The notes under the pieces are model-generated. The model saw only the letters and a program-made list of their open reading frames with translations, had not been told where the DNA came from and searched no databases. The translations under genes were made by a program, and so were the position numbers. Positions 6,634-10,136 of a DNA stretch of 10,136 bases are shown here, in pieces (positions within the stretch are counted from its first letter, which is position 1; each line of letters starts with the position of its first letter). This stretch comes from Candidatus Thorarchaeota archaeon (GTDB taxonomy: Archaea; Asgardarchaeota; Thorarchaeia; Thorarchaeales; Thorarchaeaceae), in contig DAOWNS010000044.1 of assembly GCA_030642465.1 (NCBI GenBank), positions 1-10,136 of the forward strand. Direction: 5' to 3'.

Positions 6634-6993
6634 ATGACTTGGAGAGAATCCATTCTCTACGAACTGAACGCAGTTCGCTATCAACGGCTTGTTGGACTCA
6701 AAGACTGGGTGCGCGGTTTCCTAACAACATCAGTTTTTGACACAGAGAAAGCCAAGCTGCTAGGCGCTCAAGCTGGTCTGACACCTAACGAAGTTGGAGC
6801 TGCTATGGACGCTCGAATGAACAGAAGAGGCAGTATCCTGTTCAAGCTAGCGGTGGTAGTATTTACTCTTGTAATCGTGGGAGCAGTTGTTCTAGCAGAC
6901 CCATTAGGTGTTGCTGGTCAATATCCCGCAACCAACACCACGTACGTACCAGGTACGCGCTATGGCAGCATCAGTCCGAAGGACTTCAGGTGA
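6634..6993 (+). CDS. small single-pass membrane protein with C-terminal YVPGT-type motif (paralogue 3)
   Basis: A 119-residue protein when read from ATG 6634. A longer in-frame reading from TTG 6577 is unlikely, because the probable promoter lies inside it and there is no homology there. It is the most divergent copy: the N-terminal half retains mainly KLLGAQAGLTPNEVGAAM (41-58), matching the LGAxxGLxxxE element of the other two. A membrane helix spans about 68-88 and is preceded by RMNRRG, consistent with N-inside topology. After a linker, the chain ends TYVPGTRYGSISPKDFR (103-119). The much stronger conservation of the last 17 residues compared with the rest points to selection on the tail itself. 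Its stop codon overlaps the ribosome binding site of the methyltransferase gene, so the two are coupled. Confidence 0.75.
   Translation: MTWRESILYELNAVRYQRLVGLKDWVRGFLTTSVFDTEKAKLLGAQAGLTPNEVGAAMDARMNRRGSILFKLAVVVFTLVIVGAVVLADPLGVAGQYPATNTTYVPGTRYGSISPKDFR
6988..6993 (+). promoter_or_regulatory. ribosome binding site AGGTGA deciding the methyltransferase start
   Basis: AGGTGA contains the stop codon of small protein 3 and lies 5 nt before ATG 6999. It matches the 16S rRNA 3' end, so ATG 6999 is preferred over the GTG at 6990, which lies within the site itself. Confidence 0.6.
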
Positions 6994-6998
6994 GCGCG

Positions 6999-8312
6999 AT
7001 GCGAATCCACGTGGGCTGTGGCCCAGTCTACAAGAAGGGCTACGTCAACATTGATGTCTTCGATTCCACTGTTGCCGACCGCATCATGTCTGCATATCAT
7101 CTGGAATTCTCCGATGGCTCAGCAAGTCTTGTGGAGTGCATGCACACAATCGAACACCTCGGCGCAGCGAAGAGCATCTATGCATTGGCTGAATTCTTCC
7201 GCGTATTGAAACCGGGGGGTGTCCTACTTCTGGAAACCCCGGATATAGAAGCAACCTTTGCGAACTTTCTCAAGAACGGGGAAAAACAAAGGAAGCTCCT
7301 AATGAACTGGATTTACGGTTTGGATTCGCCAGGGATGGGGCATCGTTACTGCTTCCCCCGGGAACTGCTTAGTCGCATGTTGAAGGAAACTGGATTCAAA
7401 GATATCCAGTTGAAAAGGTTCGCAACTAAATCCGCTCAGCCAGCGTTGCGAGTCAAATGCAGGAAGCCTGAATCGTGTGTTGCCCATCAGATTATTTCAC
7501 GTGTGCGACGTTCCCTAATAGACAATAACCTAGTTGACCTTGATGACCAAGTCAGTGCACTTGATCGCGAAACTCTCATCCAATCTCTTGCATCACTAAC
7601 ACATCAATTGTGTGCCAAATGGGATGAACTAGCGTTGAGGCAGATGATCATAGAATCAGCAGTGCAGAATCCGCGAATCGGGTTGGCCTTCATCGAGCAA
7701 CTTGAGAGCCAAGTCTCTGAGTCGCCTTCTCGGGTGAAGAGGTATGGACGTATTCTCAAAACGCTGGGGTCTCTTGACTTTCCTGCAGTTCTATTGCATC
7801 TATTCATGCAGGTTCCACTACAAGTCGGAACTCAGAATCAGACGTACCTTACTGTCCGGAACATGGGGATTGCTACCGTCAAGAAGATTCTTACAGGAAC
7901 AGAAGAACAAGCAGTCTTGAAGGAGCTACGACGAACACGTGCGGTGCTGTCTGACGATAAAATCCTGGGCCACTTCTCTGAAGAAGGAGTGAAGCGTCTT
8001 GCAGAGCAGAGTTTCGCTCGCGGTGCGAAATCTTTTGCTAATCATGAACTGACTGAGGCTGTTCGCTTGTTAGAAAAGGCGTTCAGTCTTGATCGCGATG
8101 ACCTTCTCATTACATGGAACTTAGCGCGTCTGAAGGCGGTCGAAGGAAAAGAAGATGCGTCAAAGATGTACTATGAACTGACTTCGTTACTTGCTCAACG
8201 CTACAAACAACCCTTCCGTCGAAGGATGCTCGAGCGGCTTCGCTCTGAAGTCCGCCTTACATCCGAGGGCCAGATGGATGGCCTGGCAGAACCAGTCTAC
8301 CAGCCCCTCTAG
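6999..8312 (+). CDS. SAM-dependent methyltransferase fused to a helical/TPR region
   Basis: A protein of 437 residues from ATG 6999. The N-terminal 150 or so form a class I methyltransferase domain: MRIHVGCGPVYKKGYVNIDV (1-20) holds the SAM-binding loop and acidic residue, VECMHTIEHL is at 45-54, and RVLKPGGVLLLETPD at 68-82 is the usual motif III region. This is the predicted-methyltransferase type, often annotated COG4627-like. From about 160 on there is no methyltransferase signature, but a long, mostly helical stretch. Near the C-terminus (about 335-395), ARGAKSFANHELTEAVRLLE and the residues after it look like one or two TPR-type repeats. The C-terminal half may bind a protein partner. 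The start overlaps the end of the third small membrane protein gene, which suggests a functional link. The methyl acceptor is unknown; a protein, lipid or glycan are all possible. Confidence 0.75.
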   Translation: MRIHVGCGPVYKKGYVNIDVFDSTVADRIMSAYHLEFSDGSASLVECMHTIEHLGAAKSIYALAEFFRVLKPGGVLLLETPDIEATFANFLKNGEKQRKLLMNWIYGLDSPGMGHRYCFPRELLSRMLKETGFKDIQLKRFATKSAQPALRVKCRKPESCVAHQIISRVRRSLIDNNLVDLDDQVSALDRETLIQSLASLTHQLCAKWDELALRQMIIESAVQNPRIGLAFIEQLESQVSESPSRVKRYGRILKTLGSLDFPAVLLHLFMQVPLQVGTQNQTYLTVRNMGIATVKKILTGTEEQAVLKELRRTRAVLSDDKILGHFSEEGVKRLAEQSFARGAKSFANHELTEAVRLLEKAFSLDRDDLLITWNLARLKAVEGKEDASKMYYELTSLLAQRYKQPFRRRMLERLRSEVRLTSEGQMDGLAEPVYQPL

Positions 8313-8333
8313 TAACACAACGTGTCGACTAAC

Positions 8334-8338
8334 TTTTT
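8334..8338 (+). terminator. possible T-run terminator after the methyltransferase gene
   Basis: TTTTT lies 21 nt after the methyltransferase stop and overlaps the end of the convergent GAPDH gene. Short T-runs can end transcription in archaea. No hairpin is evident, and the run is short. Confidence 0.25.
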
Positions 8339-9341
8339 ACAGTTTCTTGGCAATTAACGCTGCCAAATCAGCTAGACGATGCGCATAACCTGATTCATTG
8401 TCGTACCAGCCAAGAACCTTGATCATCTTGCCCTGAGTCATCGTCGCAAGAGAGTCGAAGGAACAGGAGTTTGTATCGTTGATGAAGTCGGATGATACAA
8501 GCGGCTCATCAACGTAACCAAGGTATGGAGCCATGTCTCCCTTCTCAGAAGCCTTCTTGAATGCTTCATTAACAGTGTCTACAGTGACATCCTTTTCAAC
8601 TTCAGCGACTAGGTCAACCAACGAAACGTCCACCAAGGGAATTCTGATTGCCATACCGTTTAAGCGGCCGACCATTTTGGGATAGACCAGACCGATTGCT
8701 TTGGCAGCTCCGGTCGTCGTGGGAATCATATTCCATGCTCCGGCCCTTGCCCTTCTAAGGTCCTTATGCCACATGTCCAACATCCGCTGATCATTTGTTA
8801 CGGCGTGAATTGTGGTCATCAAGCCTGTTTCAAGTCCAAAGTTTTGGTCCAGAACCTTGACCAGTGGAGCTAGACAGTTCGTTGTACAGGAGGCGTTTGA
8901 GATAACGTGATGCTTCGAGGAGTCATAATCTGCGTCGTTGACACCAAGCACCACAGTGAACATCTCGCCACTGCCGGGGGCGCTAATCACGACCTTCTTG
9001 GCTCCTGCAGTAAGGTGTTTCTCCGCATCTTCCCGTTTTCTGAAAAAGCCGGTACACTCCATCACGATGTCAATGCCCATTTCATTCCATGGAAGTTTAG
9101 CAGGATCCCTCTCGGCAAGAATCTTGATCTCTTTGCCGTTGACAGTTATACTTCCCTTCTCATACTCAACAGTACCGTCGAATCTGCCCATGACGGTATC
9201 GTACTTGAGGAGGTGAGCATTGGTGCGTTCGTCAGTGAGGTCATTTGCTGCTACGACTTCAAACTCTTTACTCTTCAGCGCAGCTTTGAGAAAGCCGCGT
9301 CCAATCCTTCCAAATCCATTGATAGCTACTTTCACAGTCAT
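8337..9341 (-). CDS. gap: glyceraldehyde-3-phosphate dehydrogenase, class I (bacterial type)
   Basis: A complete 334-residue phosphorylating GAPDH, which oxidises glyceraldehyde 3-phosphate to 1,3-bisphosphoglycerate in the cytoplasm. The Rossmann motif is INGFGRIGR at 7-15. Asn33-Asp34 at the end of strand 2 suggests NAD preference. The active site is SNASCTTNC (148-156) with Cys152, and His179 is the partner base. TNDQRMLDMWHKDLRRARAG, IPTTTGAAKAIG and the closing WYDNESGYAHR are classic class I signatures. Most archaea use the dissimilar class II enzyme, so this copy is of bacterial descent. One oddity: the usual RVPTPNVS segment reads RIPLVDVS (233-240). The gene has its own promoter: AATATA 39 nt upstream of the ATG, preceded by a repeated 22-bp element, and a GGGTG site 7 nt before the ATG. 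Confidence 0.95.
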   Translation of the reverse strand: MTVKVAINGFGRIGRGFLKAALKSKEFEVVAANDLTDERTNAHLLKYDTVMGRFDGTVEYEKGSITVNGKEIKILAERDPAKLPWNEMGIDIVMECTGFFRKREDAEKHLTAGAKKVVISAPGSGEMFTVVLGVNDADYDSSKHHVISNASCTTNCLAPLVKVLDQNFGLETGLMTTIHAVTNDQRMLDMWHKDLRRARAGAWNMIPTTTGAAKAIGLVYPKMVGRLNGMAIRIPLVDVSLVDLVAEVEKDVTVDTVNEAFKKASEKGDMAPYLGYVDEPLVSSDFINDTNSCSFDSLATMTQGKMIKVLGWYDNESGYAHRLADLAALIAKKL

Positions 9342-9379
9342 ATTGTAGCACCCTTCTGCGCCTGCTCGTTGTGTTTGCC

Positions 9380-9385
9380 TATATT
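9380..9385 (-). promoter_or_regulatory. TATA box of the GAPDH gene
   Basis: On the minus strand AATATA lies about 39 nt before the GAPDH ATG, directly after a TTGCGCAAG element. This spacing predicts a transcript start some 10-15 nt before the ATG, leaving room for the GGGTG ribosome binding site (9349-9353). Confidence 0.5.
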
Positions 9386-9386
9386 A

Positions 9387-9408
9387 CTTGCGCAATGAAC
9401 ATTTGGAC
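9387..9408 (-). repeat. 22-bp promoter-proximal element, copy 1 (GAPDH)
   Basis: On the plus strand this reads CTTGCGCAAT-GAACA-TTTGGAC. It matches 19 of 22 bases with copy 2 at 9737, in the same orientation and exactly 350 bp away. It contains the palindrome TTGCGCAA and sits immediately upstream of the GAPDH TATA box, where an archaeal activator or BRE would act. Confidence 0.55.
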
Positions 9409-9420
9409 TAGGCAGTCCCC

Positions 9421-9681
9421 TCATTTTCGAGTGCGGTCACTTGTTGGAATAGATCGTGAACCTCTTTCATTTCCTCTCTTGAAGTTACCAGTTATTTTTG
9501 CCATTATCAGTTGAGCTTCTTTCTCACTGGCTATTGATATATTCTCAAGGAACTTTTGAGCTCTATCCTTCCTCAACACAGTCGCAATTTTGCCTTTCCA
9601 AGAGATTCTAACCTCTCCTTTGCGCTCTTGCCACGTGTAGGGATTGGAATCGAGCGCACCTCCAAGATCTTCTGGATTCAT
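9421..9681 (-). CDS. conserved small hypothetical protein ending in TGNFKRGNER-type tail
   Basis: An 86-residue soluble, basic protein with no membrane segment or signal peptide. A beta-rich middle, TWQERKGEVRISWKGKIATV (17-36), is followed by a helical part, RAQKFLENI (40-48), and AQLIMAKITGNFKRGNER (57-74). I associate this last pattern with short archaeal hypothetical proteins, from memory and without a search. Function unknown; its small size and basic charge would suit nucleic-acid or ribosome binding, but no known motif supports that. ATG 9681 is the only start, with an in-frame stop 6 nt upstream and no ribosome binding site. The gene is in the same direction as GAPDH, 79 bp ahead of it, and copy 2 of the 22-bp element lies 56 bp upstream of its start. 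Confidence 0.6.
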   Translation of the reverse strand: MNPEDLGGALDSNPYTWQERKGEVRISWKGKIATVLRKDRAQKFLENISIASEKEAQLIMAKITGNFKRGNERGSRSIPTSDRTRK

Positions 9682-9736
9682 GGTAATTCATTCATTTGGA
9701 GTTGTTGAGGGGATTCTGCCAATTGGTTCCAAAGCG

Positions 9737-9758
9737 CTTGCGCAATAATCGTTTGGAC
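9737..9758 (-). repeat. 22-bp promoter-proximal element, copy 2 (86-residue gene)
   Basis: On the plus strand this reads CTTGCGCAAT-AATCG-TTTGGAC. It lies 56 bp upstream of the 86-residue gene, much as copy 1 lies 46 bp upstream of GAPDH. Here the surroundings also form an imperfect inverted repeat: GGTTCCAAA (9725-9733) against TTTGGACC (9752-9759), around the inner TTGCGCAA. It could also act on the divergent M20 gene. Confidence 0.5.
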
Positions 9759-9861
9759 CTGAGTATCTGAAGATAAGCCATTCGTCTTGATTTTCTCCGC
9801 GTATTGGTTCTCCTAGATGGGAGGATATTTGACCCGGCAAGGTCTTCCTAGACGCTGGTCG

Positions 9862-10136
9862 ATGCAAGTGTACGATGCTGTTATTGAATTCATTGATGAT
9901 AACATAGAGCGTTCGATAGATTCTCTCAAGGAGCTCTGTCGTATCCCTACTGTTGCTGCAAAAGGACAGGGTCTTGAAGAAACTGCGGAACTGGTGAGCA
10001 CGATGCTTCAGGACGCAGGCCTTGAAACCCAGATTCACGAAACATCCGGAGCACCGGTTGTTACAGCAATCCTCGACGTTGGGGCAAAGAGGACACTCAT
10101 GTTCTATGACCATTACGACGTGCAACCTGCGGAGCC
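9862..10136 (+). CDS. M20-family metallopeptidase (dipeptidase-like), N-terminal fragment
   Basis: This gene runs off the right edge; about 91 residues are visible. The N-terminal helix and SLKELCRIPTVAAKG (21-35) are typical of the M20/ArgE/CNDP dipeptidase family. The TLMFYDHYDVQPAEP segment contains His84, the first zinc ligand, and Asp86, the catalytic-site aspartate, in the characteristic HYDVQP context. Members hydrolyse dipeptides or N-acylated amino acids in the cytoplasm with two zinc ions; the exact substrate cannot be read here. ATG 9862 is chosen because it fits the usual family N-terminus. In-frame alternatives are ATG 9817 and TTG 9829, the latter preceded by GGGAGGA, so a 12- to 15-residue extension is possible. 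The gene is divergent from the 86-residue gene, with the 22-bp element between them. Confidence 0.85.
   Translation, partial: MQVYDAVIEFIDDNIERSIDSLKELCRIPTVAAKGQGLEETAELVSTMLQDAGLETQIHETSGAPVVTAILDVGAKRTLMFYDHYDVQPAE

Noticed and set aside
8907..9398. A 163-residue plus-strand frame opposite GAPDH
   Set aside because: GAPDH is unmistakable on the minus strand; this frame covers its promoter and coding region and has no family features.
9688..10125. A 145-residue minus-strand reading frame rich in cysteines, resembling a metal-binding protein
   Set aside because: It lies antisense to the M20 peptidase start, whose family motifs are clear on the plus strand. The cysteines come from the reverse complement of that gene.

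Overview
The window looks like a piece of an archaeal genome of roughly balanced GC content, possibly from an Asgard/Thorarchaeota-like lineage. The domain call is inference. It rests on AT-rich box A (TATA-like) motifs about 25-40 nt upstream of several start codons, two genes that appear to be leaderless, ribosome binding sites of the GGTGAT type, and a small 86-residue protein with a TGNFKRGNER ending that I associate with archaeal hypothetical proteins. No rRNA, tRNA, CRISPR array or insertion sequence was seen. No gap between genes exceeds 300 bases.

Layout. (1) Positions 1-2213, plus strand: the C-terminal end of an MFS transporter, an Ntn-hydrolase of the peptidase C45/acyltransferase type, and a DHDPS-superfamily aldolase/dehydratase. 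They are closely spaced and probably form a small catabolic operon. (2) Positions 2223-4497, minus strand: a citrate synthase-like protein that has lost several family motifs, followed by an imidazolonepropionase-like amidohydrolase. (3) Positions 4640-8312, plus strand: a radical SAM/SPASM protein, three consecutive paralogous small single-pass membrane proteins sharing a 17-residue C-terminal motif, and a methyltransferase fused to a helical/TPR region. The methyltransferase is translationally coupled to the third small protein. (4) Positions 8337-9681, minus strand: a class I (bacterial-type) phosphorylating GAPDH and a conserved small hypothetical gene. Each is preceded by a copy of the same 22-bp element. 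(5) From 9862, plus strand: the start of an M20-family dipeptidase cut by the window end.

The most interesting part is region 3. The three small proteins diverge in their N-terminal halves but end in nearly the same motif, T-Y-[VL]-P-G-T-x-Y-[AG]-[SA]-I-x-P-[KR]-D-F, placed just beyond a membrane helix. A radical SAM/SPASM enzyme with a complete set of iron-sulfur cysteines lies directly upstream and a methyltransferase directly downstream. This could be a small-protein modification system, or a membrane protein family carrying a C-terminal recognition tag. I do not recognise it as a described system. The function is inferred only from gene order and the shared motif.
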